Notes: a model not told the origin generated them from the sequence alone. A DNA stretch of 25,131 bases from an uncultured Eggerthella sp. (GCA_905203045.1 CAJKUH010000024.1:1-25131); one strand, 5' to 3'; counted from the first letter of the stretch, positions 14,811-21,377 are shown. Numbers and translations: made by a program.

Positions 14811-15758
14811 CTACACGAGCAACATAGCCATGGTCGGAATAGTTCCCATCGACATGATGGTGGTAAGGAACGTGCCCTGGCTCATGCTTTCCACGTCGCC
14901 GTCGGCATCAATGCACATCATGGTTCCGCTGGAAGCCGCAGGCATAGCGGTAATGAGCACGATGGTGCCCAGAAGCAGCGGATCGTCCAGGAAGAAGCCG
15001 AAGACGAAATAGCAGGAAAGAGGCATTACCACCAAGCGCGCGATGCTGGCAACAAGGGCACGCCAGTTCTTAAACGCCTCAAGAATGGGGCGCTTCGCGA
15101 TAGCGGAGCCCAACACGAACATAGCGCCCGGCAGCGTGAACTGGCCGATGGTGGTAAGGGTATTGGAAGCCACGCCGGAATCGGTGATGTTGCCCAAAAC
15201 CAGCACCACGGAAACCAAGCAGGAAATCATGCACGGGCTGATAAGGGAAATGCCCAGCTTCTTCAAGCGAGCCTTCAGCGTTACCACTTCCCCATCCTTC
15301 TTGTTAGCCAGAAGCATCACGCCGATGGTCCACGTGGCCAGCGTGGAAGGGATGTTGAAGATGGCGCCGTACACCACCGCCTCTGGGCCGAAGATAACGT
15401 TGAGCAGCGGGAACCCGATAACCGAAACGTTGCTGAACACCATCAGGTACTCAAGGGTGCCACGCGTACGGTCGTCGGAGCTGACGAAATGGCCGATGAC
15501 GATGGCAATGAAAGTGACGAACAGATACGTGATGGAGCCCCATTCGATGATCTCGAGCACCATGTCAAGGCTCGGGAATGACGTGCTGTTCAGCACGGCC
15601 GCAACGATCATGCAGGGCATGGTGACGTTGAGTACCAGGAAGGAAAGCTTCGAATCGAACTCGTCGTTCATAACGCCCTTCTTGCGGCAGCCGAAGCCTA
15701 CCGCGATCATCGCAAAGAGAAGAGCCATCTGAGCGGCTGCTGTTTCGAATATTTCCAT
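14811..15758 (-). CDS. AEC family (auxin efflux carrier-type) transporter
   Basis: This 315-residue membrane protein has about ten hydrophobic segments and begins MEIFETAAAQMALLFAMIAVGF, the usual AEC start. LSFLVLNVTMPCMIVAA near residues 39-55 corresponds to the conserved first half of the bile-acid/AEC fold, and LEYLMVFSNVSVIGFPLLNVIFG near residues 103-125 has the family's N-x-x-x-(I/M)G(F/L)P motif. LPGAMFVLGSAIA and TAMPAASSGTMMC complete the second half. Bacterial members export or import small organic acids such as malate or malonate; the substrate is unknown here. AAGGA precedes ATG 15758 by about 7 nt. It is divergent from a LysR regulator 188 bp away, which suggests control by that protein. 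Confidence 0.9.
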   Translation of the reverse strand: MEIFETAAAQMALLFAMIAVGFGCRKKGVMNDEFDSKLSFLVLNVTMPCMIVAAVLNSTSFPSLDMVLEIIEWGSITYLFVTFIAIVIGHFVSSDDRTRGTLEYLMVFSNVSVIGFPLLNVIFGPEAVVYGAIFNIPSTLATWTIGVMLLANKKDGEVVTLKARLKKLGISLISPCMISCLVSVVLVLGNITDSGVASNTLTTIGQFTLPGAMFVLGSAIAKRPILEAFKNWRALVASIARLVVMPLSCYFVFGFFLDDPLLLGTIVLITAMPAASSGTMMCIDADGDVESMSQGTFLTTIMSMGTIPTMAMLLV

Positions 15759-15784
15759 CGTGCCATCCTTATCGTTTCAGGTAT

Positions 15785-15798
15785 GCCGCCTTGGCGGC
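15785..15798. promoter_or_regulatory. Inverted repeat in the AEC leader
   Basis: GCCGCC-TT-GGCGGC lies between the predicted transcription start (about 15814) and the ribosome site of the transporter gene. It could be an operator or a leader hairpin. Confidence 0.35.
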
Positions 15799-15820
15799 CC
15801 ATTCGTTTACTGCTTGATGA

Positions 15821-15849
15821 ACTATAAGAATCTGCGGCACGCCGCTCAA
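15821..15849 (-). promoter_or_regulatory. Promoter of the AEC transporter with an operator-like palindrome
   Basis: On the minus strand TTGAGC (15849-15844), 17 bp, TATAGT (15826-15821). The 12-bp palindrome GCGGC-AC-GCCGC (15834-15845) fills the spacer and touches the -35, a place where a bound regulator would control polymerase access. Confidence 0.6.
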
Positions 15850-15863
15850 ACGATTTGGGGCCG

Positions 15864-15926
15864 ATTCAGCATTATTGCAGGTACACTTCTGCATGGTTTA
15901 GACTGTTTTGTATGCAAAATCTGAAT
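15864..15926 (+). promoter_or_regulatory. Putative lysR promoter and flanking inverted repeat
   Basis: TTGCAG (15875-15880), 18 bp, TAGACT (15899-15904) could drive the regulator. ATTCAGCATTATTGCA (15864-15879) and TGCAAAATCTGAAT (15913-15926) are inverted copies of one another apart from two single-base insertions. They overlap the -35 and the start of the transcript, so auto-regulation is plausible. Confidence 0.4.
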
Positions 15927-15946
15927 ACCTAACGCAAGGCGATCCC

Positions 15947-16900
15947 GTGAATCTTTCTCATCTGCACTATTTCAGAGAGCTTGCCCGCGTGCAGCACTAC
16001 ACCAAGGCAGCGCACAACCTGTTCATATCGCAACCAACCCTTTCCCACTCCATCGCTTCGTTGGAAGAAGAGCTGGGCGTGAAGCTGTTCACCAAAGAAG
16101 GACGCACGATAAAGCTCACCGACGAAGGTGCCCTATTTGCCCAGTATGTAGAAAAATCGCTCGATGCCTTGGAGGACGGCATCGGCGAGTTGGAAAAGCG
16201 CAGAGGGTGCCTATCGGGCCGGGTAAGCTTAGGCGCCATTCAGTCGGTGCGCTCGGCATTCCTACCCGAAGCAGTGCTGGCTTATCGCCGCACCCACGGC
16301 AACTTGGTTGAACTCAAAATAGACCAAGGATCCACGAAGGAATTGCTGTACAACTTGCGTACCGGCGAAAACGATTTGGCCATCACTTCCGAAGTGAAGA
16401 CCGACGGTTTCGAGTTCACCCCGCTGTTCCGGCAACGCCTGGTTGCCATCGTGCACGAGGGACACCCTTTGGCAAAGCGTGAGCATATCAGCGTTACCGA
16501 GCTGGCCGACATGCCGGTGTACACCTATCGCGAAGGCATTATCGTCGGCGCCGAGGTAAGCGAATTTCTGAAAGCCCACAACCTTGACCCGGAAACGATG
16601 GATTTGAACCGCGATAGCGATGACGAGGTTATTCTGGGCGGCATCGTTTCCCGTGCACCCGTTGTGGGGCTGGCGCTTGATTCTTCGGGTTTGTATCCCT
16701 TCCGGAATTTGAAGCTCATTCCCCTGGAAGAACCTGAGGCGCAGAGCATCCACCCCATTGGCGTACTGCAGCTGGCAGGCAAACGGTTCAACCCCGCCAC
16801 GCGCGACTTCATGGAGTTCCTGCTTTCCTTTGCCCACAACTTCTACCATTACGACGATCCGGAAAACGCGAACTTGACATCGCCTGTCGTGTGCGGTTAA
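15947..16900 (+). CDS. LysR family transcriptional regulator
   Basis: The 317-residue protein has the N-terminal winged HTH typical of LysR regulators: NLSHLHYFRELARVQHYTKAAH, LFISQPTLSHSIASLEEELG, VKLFTKEGRTIKLTDEG. A linker helix and a periplasmic-binding-like effector domain follow (about residues 90-300, with VSLGAIQSV and LVAIVHEGHPLAKRE). The frame is open from TTG 15908, but GTG 15947 (VNLSHLHYF) places the protein exactly at the usual family start and has AAGG about 8 nt upstream. It is divergent from the AEC transporter, the classic arrangement in which a LysR protein controls its neighbour in response to a small ligand. The ligand is unknown. The last codons contain the tRNA-Ala promoter. 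Confidence 0.93.
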   Translation: MNLSHLHYFRELARVQHYTKAAHNLFISQPTLSHSIASLEEELGVKLFTKEGRTIKLTDEGALFAQYVEKSLDALEDGIGELEKRRGCLSGRVSLGAIQSVRSAFLPEAVLAYRRTHGNLVELKIDQGSTKELLYNLRTGENDLAITSEVKTDGFEFTPLFRQRLVAIVHEGHPLAKREHISVTELADMPVYTYREGIIVGAEVSEFLKAHNLDPETMDLNRDSDDEVILGGIVSRAPVVGLALDSSGLYPFRNLKLIPLEEPEAQSIHPIGVLQLAGKRFNPATRDFMEFLLSFAHNFYHYDDPENANLTSPVVCG

Positions 16901-16902
16901 AT
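16874..16902 (+). promoter_or_regulatory. Promoter of tRNA-Ala, embedded in the end of lysR
   Basis: A perfect TTGACA (16874-16879), 17 bp, TTAAAT (16897-16902). The -10 covers the lysR stop codon, and the transcript would start about 5 nt before the tRNA. Confidence 0.7.
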
Positions 16903-16913
16903 CAATAGCCGCT

Positions 16914-16989
16914 GGGGATGTAGCTCAGTTGGGAGAGCGCAACGTTCGCAATGTTGAGGTCGTGGGTTCGATCCCCATCATCTCCACCA
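16914..16989 (+). tRNA. tRNA-Ala (anticodon CGC)
   Basis: The 76-nt gene folds fully: acceptor GGGGATG with CATCTCC, D stem GCTC/GAGC, anticodon stem CAACG/TGTTG with loop TTCGCAA (anticodon CGC, reads GCG), T stem GTGGG/CCCAT, discriminator A and an encoded CCA. The third acceptor pair is G-U, the G3-U70 identity element recognised by AlaRS, whose gene also lies in this window. The 3' part from position 16945 belongs to the inserted element, which restores an intact tRNA. Confidence 0.97.
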
Positions 16990-16990
16990 G
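16945..16990 (+). repeat. attL (46 bp, 3' half of tRNA-Ala)
   Basis: Starts TTCGCAATGTTGAGGTCGTG and ends CATCTCCACCAG; identical to 22438-22483. It covers the anticodon loop to the CCA end, the usual segment used by tyrosine recombinases that target tRNA genes. Confidence 0.95.
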
Positions 16991-16999
16991 TGAAACCGC

Positions 17000-17034
17000 A
17001 GGTCGCAAGGCACTTTGTCTTTGCGACCTTTTTT
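17000..17034 (+). terminator. Terminator supplied by the element to tRNA-Ala
   Basis: AGGTCGCAA (17000-17008) pairs with TTGCGACCT (17021-17029), followed by six T. It replaces the original terminator now stranded at 22491. Confidence 0.85.
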
Positions 17035-17060
17035 GTTTTCCAAACCATTATGCCCCCATT

Positions 17061-17081
17061 GGGGACAATACGGGGACAATG
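17061..17081 (+). repeat. Candidate integrase arm-type sites, left
   Basis: Two direct copies of GGGGACAAT (17061-17069, 17072-17080), 11 bp apart, about 70 bp inside attL and just after the integrase stop codon. The same pair recurs near attR. Confidence 0.65.
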
Positions 17082-17082
17082 G

Positions 17083-18360
17083 CTAGCTTGCCTTCCTCTC
17101 CCCTATCACTGAGTCCATCAGGTCGGCGGCGCGGCGGGCGCTTCCGTCCGTCTCATGCAGGTACACTCCCATCATCCGCCCGTCGGCGTGCCCTCCGTTG
17201 CCCTGGATTGTTCGCTGGTCTACGCCGTTCTTGTTTGCGATGGTTATCCACGTGTGGCGGAAGCAGTGCATGCCCACGCCCTGAAAGCCACGTTCGGCCT
17301 TCCAGCCCCTGAACCACCGATCAAAGTTCGCGTAGCCCACGAACCCGCCAGCATCCGAGCAGCACACGGGAACTGTTTGGAAGTCCGTTATCCCGAGCGA
17401 CCTCAAGCAGGTGAACTGGATAGCCCGCCACGACCCCAGCATGTGCGACAAGGTGGGTGGCGCTTGCACGCTGCGACGGCTCTTCTTCGTCTTAGGCTCC
17501 TTCAGGGCGCCGTTCTTGGTGAGTGAGTGCCGTACGTTCAGCGCCGAAAGATCGGCCTCGACGTCGCACCACCGCAAGCCCAGCACCTCGCCCTTTCTCA
17601 TGCCGGTAAACGCCGCGATGCGAACCGCCGTCAAGTACGAAAGGCGGCTGACCCCGCGCACAGCGGAACGGTCGAACCTCTTCCCCGCCTTGTTCATGCG
17701 GGCTTCCTTGCCGCGCATCGCATCAAGTTCGGCAGCCACACTCTCGCTCACGCAGTCGAGCAACCGCAAAAGCTCGGCCTCGCTGAGCGGTTTCTTCTCC
17801 TCCGTGTCGATCTTCGGCGGCTTCACCAGGTCGCAGGGGTTGCGCACTATCAGCTCGTCGCGCACGGCGCATTTGAGCACACTGCTCAATGTCGTGAACG
17901 TCCTTCTCATGGTGGTTCCGCTCAATCCGTTGCCGTTCGCCCCCGGGTGGCTGTTCTTTATGATCCCCATCGCATCGTCGATTACGGCGGGCTTCAGGTC
18001 GCACAGTCTGCAGTCCCCTATCACCTCGCATAGATAGCGCAGGTCCTTCTGGTTCTCCGTGAAAGTTGTCTCCGAAAGCTCGCCGCGAGATACGCGCCTG
18101 TCGTGCCATTCCTTCGAGTATTCCGCGAACGTGATGCTCTGGGCATCGAGCCGTATGCCGTATCCGAGCATCGCGTTCAGCTCGTCGCGCCTCTTCCTCG
18201 CCTCCGTTTTGGTTCCGTGAAACGTCTCCTTGTGGCGGTTTCTCTTGCCCGTCACGGCGTTGAACCCGTAGGAAATCGTTATGCTCCACCTCTTCGGGCT
18301 GTAGCTCCTGCCCGTCTTGGGATCCTTCTTCTCGACAATGCTCCCATCGCCTTTCGCCAT
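17083..18360 (-). CDS. int: Tyrosine recombinase / phage-type integrase
   Basis: The integrase catalyses site-specific insertion of the element into tRNA-Ala and, with an excisionase, its release. The 425 residues show a basic N-terminal arm-binding domain (about 1-65), a core-binding SAM-like domain (about 75-180) and the catalytic domain. The active-site residues are all present: R255 in FTGMRKGEVLGLRW, a lysine near 292, H365-x-x-R368 in MHCFRHTW, H391 in GNGGHADG, and tyrosine Y400 in GVYLHE. It should therefore be active. AAAGGA precedes ATG 18360 by about 9 nt. It is transcribed toward attL, and its stop codon abuts the putative arm sites. The length is normal for ICE and phage integrases. 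Confidence 0.96.
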   Translation of the reverse strand: MAKGDGSIVEKKDPKTGRSYSPKRWSITISYGFNAVTGKRNRHKETFHGTKTEARKRRDELNAMLGYGIRLDAQSITFAEYSKEWHDRRVSRGELSETTFTENQKDLRYLCEVIGDCRLCDLKPAVIDDAMGIIKNSHPGANGNGLSGTTMRRTFTTLSSVLKCAVRDELIVRNPCDLVKPPKIDTEEKKPLSEAELLRLLDCVSESVAAELDAMRGKEARMNKAGKRFDRSAVRGVSRLSYLTAVRIAAFTGMRKGEVLGLRWCDVEADLSALNVRHSLTKNGALKEPKTKKSRRSVQAPPTLSHMLGSWRAIQFTCLRSLGITDFQTVPVCCSDAGGFVGYANFDRWFRGWKAERGFQGVGMHCFRHTWITIANKNGVDQRTIQGNGGHADGRMMGVYLHETDGSARRAADLMDSVIGERKAS

Positions 18361-18363
18361 GCT

Positions 18364-18658
18364 TTACATCCTTTCGCTTTCGCCTGATCCCTGGCGGCAA
18401 GCACCCAACCGCACACAGTCTCGGCATCGAAGTCGTGGCCCAATGGCGGCCACGGTCGATTCGGAAACGCGCCTACTGGCAGCATGGGCCACGTAACCGC
18501 CGCGCCCTGCGGGCCCGAACCGCTGAATGCTTGCCTTGATGCTGCCCTTGGCGGTTGCCATCGGGTGCCTGCTTTTCCTCACTGTTCTCGCTGGTTGGAA
18601 TGTTCGCATCGCGCGCAAGGGGACGGTAGGCGATAACTGCTTATAACCGAGTTCAGCC
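18364..18658 (-). CDS. Uncertain small ORF upstream of int, possibly frameshifted
   Basis: I do not recognise a family. A frame ending at 18364 can start at ATG 18658 (MAELGYKQL, AGG about 9 nt upstream) or at a later ATG (MATAKGSIKASIQRF). Its middle (SRRVSESTVAAIGP) looks protein-like, but the end (RLRCRDCVRLGACRQ) does not. In the neighbouring frame the same DNA reads GHDFDAETVCGWVLAARDQ, which looks more natural. A single-base shift near 18445-18455 would join the two good halves. It may be a decayed small control gene, or chance. It lies directly ahead of int. Confidence 0.25.
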
Positions 18659-18892
18659 ATAAAGAAATACCTATAGCTAAAACCAGGCATTGTTGCTTGT
18701 TTTGTCTGGTTTTTATTGGGAAGGGTTCCGCAAATCGGAAACAACGGGTTCTTTTGTTTCGGAACCCCCACCCGTTTTTATAGGGTTCGTTTAGTTAACG
18801 CAGGGCAAGGAAGCCGTACCCTACAGGCGGCATCCGCCGCACGGCTTCCCTGCCGCTTGATGATCTTCGTTGTTTTTTCTTTCCTTCGCGGG
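18659..18892. other. Non-coding stretch between int region and the rep-like gene
   Basis: I see no gene here. Part of it is AT-richer, with the inverted motif ACGGCTTCC / GGAAGCCGT at 18808-18817 and 18840-18848 (GGAAGCCGTACC ... CACGGCTTCC), which could form a loose hairpin. On the minus strand this would lie after the 246-residue gene and could be its terminator, although no T-run is evident. Confidence 0.35.
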
Positions 18893-19633
18893 CTATTCGA
18901 TGAACTCCTTATTCCCGCAATGCGGACACTCGTACATGACTTGCCCTATCGATTCTTGGTACCCGAGGCTTAGAAAGCGGGTGACTTTCCCGCACGTTCC
19001 GCAATAGACTTCTTTCGCCCCGTTGCTCGCTTGCCTCTTTAACGGGTTATCCACAACAGGCAAGGGGCTTTCAGGAGGTGTATAGGTACTATCCCCTTCC
19101 ATGCCCATATATCTATCCTCTAGTAACTCTATACTTGCTACCTTTTGTGCGTGATTTGTACGGGTTAGCCTGTACGAATTGTGCACGTTTTGTACGGGTT
19201 GACCCGTACATGGACTTATGTGCTCATTGGCCGTTATCGGCAAGTTATCCACAATGCCGTACAGCCGCATGAAGGCAGGGAACGTGTACACCGTGGCGGA
19301 ATCGCGCCCGCCTTTGCTGCTCGGGAAATCGACCAGCCCACATAGCTTCAAGTCGTTTCGCGTATAGCGCCTATAGGTCGCTTCGCTTATGGTGCCGTCC
19401 CCTCGCTTCGTCAGAACATGGGCGGCAACCTCGGCGCTTGACGCAACGGCTGTAAGGCTCTCGGAGTTCCGCACGGAAACAAGGTACATGTACGCATTCA
19501 GTGCCTGAGTTTCCCGTGTCTGTTTCCCGCACGCCACTTCTTTGGCAAGCCGTGCCGCCTCAAGCACCTCTTTTGCCCCTATCGGCGACCACCGCCCATC
19601 GCCGGACCGTATCGCGTCCGCTGCGCGGCTCAT
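18893..19633 (-). CDS. Putative replication initiator: winged-helix protein with C-terminal zinc ribbon
   Basis: I do not recognise a named family. The 246 residues fall in three parts: a helical N-terminal domain with winged-helix character (about 60-130, VAAHVLTKRGDGTISEATYRR then LVDFPSSKGGRD), a polar linker (about 127-196), and a zinc ribbon with C211-x2-C214 and C236-x2-C239. The linker-coding DNA holds two DnaA boxes and two 34-bp repeats, the reason for proposing an initiator that binds inside its own gene. The ATG overlaps the stop of the upstream 171-residue gene by 4 bp (ATGA), so the two are translationally coupled. A pure transcription regulator is the main alternative. Confidence 0.7.
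   Translation of the reverse strand: MSRAADAIRSGDGRWSPIGAKEVLEAARLAKEVACGKQTRETQALNAYMYLVSVRNSESLTAVASSAEVAAHVLTKRGDGTISEATYRRYTRNDLKLCGLVDFPSSKGGRDSATVYTFPAFMRLYGIVDNLPITANEHISPCTGQPVQNVHNSYRLTRTNHAQKVASIELLEDRYMGMEGDSTYTPPESPLPVVDNPLKRQASNGAKEVYCGTCGKVTRFLSLGYQESIGQVMYECPHCGNKEFIE
19047..19253. other. Candidate origin of replication inside the 246-aa gene
   Basis: Two perfect DnaA boxes TTATCCACA (19047-19055, 19245-19253), same orientation, flank an AT-rich stretch (about 19100-19146) and two tandem 34-bp repeats (19147-19180, 19181-19214). Each repeat contains GTGC, TTTGTACGGGTT and a TGTAC-type inverted repeat; the second has the perfect palindrome TGTACGGGTTGACCCGTACA (19191-19210). 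The arrangement resembles phage origins embedded in initiator genes. Confidence 0.55.
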
Positions 19634-20148
19634 GGCTTGCCGCCGCTTCGTTTAGGCCGTGCAGTCCGCCAACAATCCGCTGGCTTGCAACGCTCGAGCG
19701 AGCTACGAAGCTCCTCGTTGAGGGCCTTCAGGCATTGAAGCGGGAAGCTTTCTTCCTCTTCTTTATTAATAGGATTGGTTAGGTTAGGTAAGGAAAGGAT
19801 AGGTATTGCTTTAAAGGGATCTTCTTGTTTGCACAAAGCCCCGTTTTTATCATCTGGAAGGGGGCTTTTAACCCCCCTTTTATCATCAACGTTGGCGGCT
19901 TTTTTCTTATTGCCCCTACCGCCGTTCCTTCCGTGCTTCGCATAAGCAAGATAGTTGTCGATATCCTCTTTAGCCTCATCGAAGAAAACATCGAGCGGAT
20001 AATCAAGCTCCGGTTCGATGCCGTATGTTCCAAGCATCGAGCCGATGAAACGGGAATGCGGGTTTACGGTGCATCGAATAGGAGCAAACACTTCCAGCTC
20101 TTCGTTAAGCGCCTGCAAGCAAGCTTCGCTGAACGTTTCACGATTCAT
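19630..20148 (-). CDS. Hypothetical protein of the element (172 aa), rep-module member
   Basis: I do not recognise a family with confidence. ATG 20148 (MNRETFSEACLQAL) follows GGGGGAA about 5 nt upstream and overlaps the previous gene by 11 bp; the frame remains open further upstream but without a better site. An acidic part (DYPLDVFFDEAKEDIDNYLAY) is followed by a basic, glycine-rich stretch (KHGRNGGRGNKKKA) that recalls the end of DUF6291-type phage replication proteins. CLQALNEEL near the start and CLKALNEEL near the end are an internal repeat. The central part is low-complexity. The stop overlaps the start of the 246-residue gene by 4 bp. A replication accessory or loader role is inferred from position only. 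Confidence 0.65.
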   Translation of the reverse strand: MNRETFSEACLQALNEELEVFAPIRCTVNPHSRFIGSMLGTYGIEPELDYPLDVFFDEAKEDIDNYLAYAKHGRNGGRGNKKKAANVDDKRGVKSPLPDDKNGALCKQEDPFKAIPILSLPNLTNPINKEEEESFPLQCLKALNEELRSSLERCKPADCWRTARPKRSGGKP

Positions 20149-20494
20149 TCGTTCCCCCGTTCCCAACGATTCCGTCCGATAGGCTCTTGCGCTTCTCGAA
20201 CCTGCCGCCAAGCCCTTCCGGGTAGTCGGCCTCGAGCATCCGCGCAAGGGCGGCTCGGAGCGTGTTGTTCAGCTTGAACGGCACCTCGTTTCTCTCATGC
20301 GGTATGTACGTCGCTCGCACGACTTCGGAAACTGCGGTTATGCTCAACCGCTGCCCCCTTGCCGCCATTTTCAACGCCGCATCGGCAAGCAGCCAATATG
20401 CGCGCGGATGCTCAACCTTCCATCTCTGGGCGTACAGCATTGCGTTTGCGCCCGTTACCGGATTACTGCACCGCCGTGGCTTATCGTCAGCCAT
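20138..20494 (-). CDS. Hypothetical protein of the element (118 aa)
   Basis: The sequence MADDKPRRCSNPVTGANAML... is not one I recognise. It has a helical, probably winged-helix-like middle (YWLLADAALKMAARGQRLSITAVSEVVR), then VPFKLNNTLRAALARMLEADYPE and a basic tail. AGGAGGGG lies about 5 nt before ATG 20494, and this ribosome site overlaps the stop of the excisionase-like gene. The end overlaps the next gene by 11 bp. This tight packing (20737 to 18893) marks one operon of DNA-binding proteins. The ITAVSEVVR segment could be a recognition helix. Confidence 0.72.
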   Translation of the reverse strand: MADDKPRRCSNPVTGANAMLYAQRWKVEHPRAYWLLADAALKMAARGQRLSITAVSEVVRATYIPHERNEVPFKLNNTLRAALARMLEADYPEGLGGRFEKRKSLSDGIVGNGGTNES

Positions 20495-20503
20495 ACGCCC
20501 CTC

Positions 20504-20737
20504 CTACTGCATCAGGGCGCGGCAGTTCGCCGATGCCGCCATTTCGGCGCGGGCAAGCAGCTTCCCGCGATGGATGTATACGCGATGGCCGATATGCACA
20601 GCGGGGATGTCCCCACGCTGCGCCAGCTTGCGCACAGTCTGCATGGAGACGTTCAGGAACGCCGCCGCTTCTTTGGTGGTCATAAGCGGGTTCGGCTCGG
20701 TTCCGCGAACTGGAACGGCTTTAATGCTAGGTTGCAT
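20504..20737 (-). CDS. Excisionase-family helix-turn-helix protein
   Basis: The 77-residue protein contains a MerR-like HTH of the excisionase/DNA-binding type (Helix_turn_helix_17): LMTTKEAAAFLNVSMQTVRKLAQRGDIPAVHIGHRVYI. Such proteins bend DNA to direct the integrase toward excision, or act as regulators. GGAGG precedes ATG 20737 by about 6 nt. It is the first gene of the operon leading to the replication-like genes, and the only excisionase candidate in the element. It is separated from int by about 2 kb, which is unusual for a dedicated xis, so a regulatory role is also possible. Confidence 0.85.
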   Translation of the reverse strand: MQPSIKAVPVRGTEPNPLMTTKEAAAFLNVSMQTVRKLAQRGDIPAVHIGHRVYIHRGKLLARAEMAASANCRALMQ

Positions 20738-20788
20738 TCGATACCTCCAACTATCGGTGTTTATTGCTCTGGCGCGTCATTGATTGAG

Positions 20789-20817
20789 GTTATACATGCA
20801 CTGAATACGCTGCTCAA
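20789..20817 (-). promoter_or_regulatory. Promoter of the excisionase/replication operon
   Basis: TTGAGC (20817-20812), 17 bp, TATAAC (20794-20789) on the minus strand. The transcript would start about 45 nt before ATG 20737. Confidence 0.65.
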
Positions 20818-20818
20818 A

Positions 20819-20835
20819 TTGAGAATTGTTCTCAA
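20819..20835. promoter_or_regulatory. Operator-like perfect palindrome
   Basis: TTGAGAATTGTTCTCAA, a 7-3-7 perfect inverted repeat, lies 1-2 bp upstream of the -35 of the excisionase operon. Its size and place fit a dimeric repressor or activator site. Confidence 0.6.
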
Positions 20836-20969
20836 TATTTCAATCTTGTTACGCGTTGCTACCTGAAAGTTCCGAAAGTTCCGAAAGCTCGCAACGGAAG
20901 CAAAAACGCCACATGCAAAAACACGATTCCTGCACAAATGGCAACGCCCGCTGACCACCGAGCCATGGA

Positions 20970-21015
20970 CAAAAAAGAAGCCGCTTCTTCGGTCAATCGA
21001 CCTCGGAAACGGCTT
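20970..21015 (-). terminator. Second terminator after the 97-aa gene
   Basis: On the minus strand AAGCCG ... CGGCTT encloses an inner GGTC/GACC stem and is followed by CTTTTTT. Confidence 0.6.
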
Positions 21016-21020
21016 ATAGG

Positions 21021-21050
21021 CAAAAGAAAAGCCCCGTTTTTTGGGGCTTT
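21021..21050 (-). terminator. First terminator after the 97-aa gene
   Basis: AAGCCCC-AAAAAAC-GGGGCTT on the minus strand, followed by TTCTTTTG, about 35 bp after the stop codon. Confidence 0.75.
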
Positions 21051-21083
21051 CCATAGGTTGTTCTGTTTTATCGAGTCGAAAAA

Positions 21084-21377
21084 CTACTTCGAAACCAATT
21101 CAAGAAAATGCTCGAACGCGGCTTTCGCGCATTCGCTGCTGTAGTCAACCAGCCCGTAGCGTTTGAAATTGTACAGGTCTTCCGAAGTCCAATCGAACCC
21201 GCCTCTGGTGTACACGCACATCGCCCCAAGCTGCTCGCCGGTAACCCTATCGTAAGTCTGCGTTGCGGCGACGACGAACGGCGTTTCAGAGAACGGCTCC
21301 ATGGCAGACGCTATTTCCGCACGCATGAATAGAAGGGCATCGCTTGCTTTCTCGAATTTCTTCCCGTCCTCTACCAA
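21084..21377 (-). CDS. Hypothetical cargo protein (97 aa)
   Basis: I do not recognise this protein. It reads MVEDGKKFEKASDALLFMRAEIASAMEPFSETPFVVAATQTYDR..., a mixed alpha/beta soluble domain, with GAMCVYTRGGFDWTSEDLYNFKRYGLVDYSSECAKAAFEHF at the end. The start is TTG 21377, with GGAGGTG 7-8 nt upstream; no ATG is available. It has its own extended -10 promoter, and terminators lie before and behind it, so it is transcribed alone. That insulation, and its place away from the replication module, suggests cargo rather than core machinery. Its function is unknown; defence or host modulation would be guesses. Confidence 0.7.
   Translation of the reverse strand: MVEDGKKFEKASDALLFMRAEIASAMEPFSETPFVVAATQTYDRVTGEQLGAMCVYTRGGFDWTSEDLYNFKRYGLVDYSSECAKAAFEHFLELVSK

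Larger units (their letters stand above)
20738..21083. other. Control region of the element
   Basis: This stretch has no gene but dense signals on the minus strand: promoter 20789-20817, palindrome 20819-20835, three tandem 9-bp repeats 20865-20891 (GAAAGTTCC, GAAAGTTCC, GAAAGCTCG), and two terminators that end the upstream gene. The 9-bp repeats may be protein-binding iterons. Confidence 0.6.

Noticed and set aside
19766..19810. Telomere repeat
   Set aside because: The GGTTAGG-like units are imperfect and lie within a coding frame of a circularising element; chance low-complexity is more likely.
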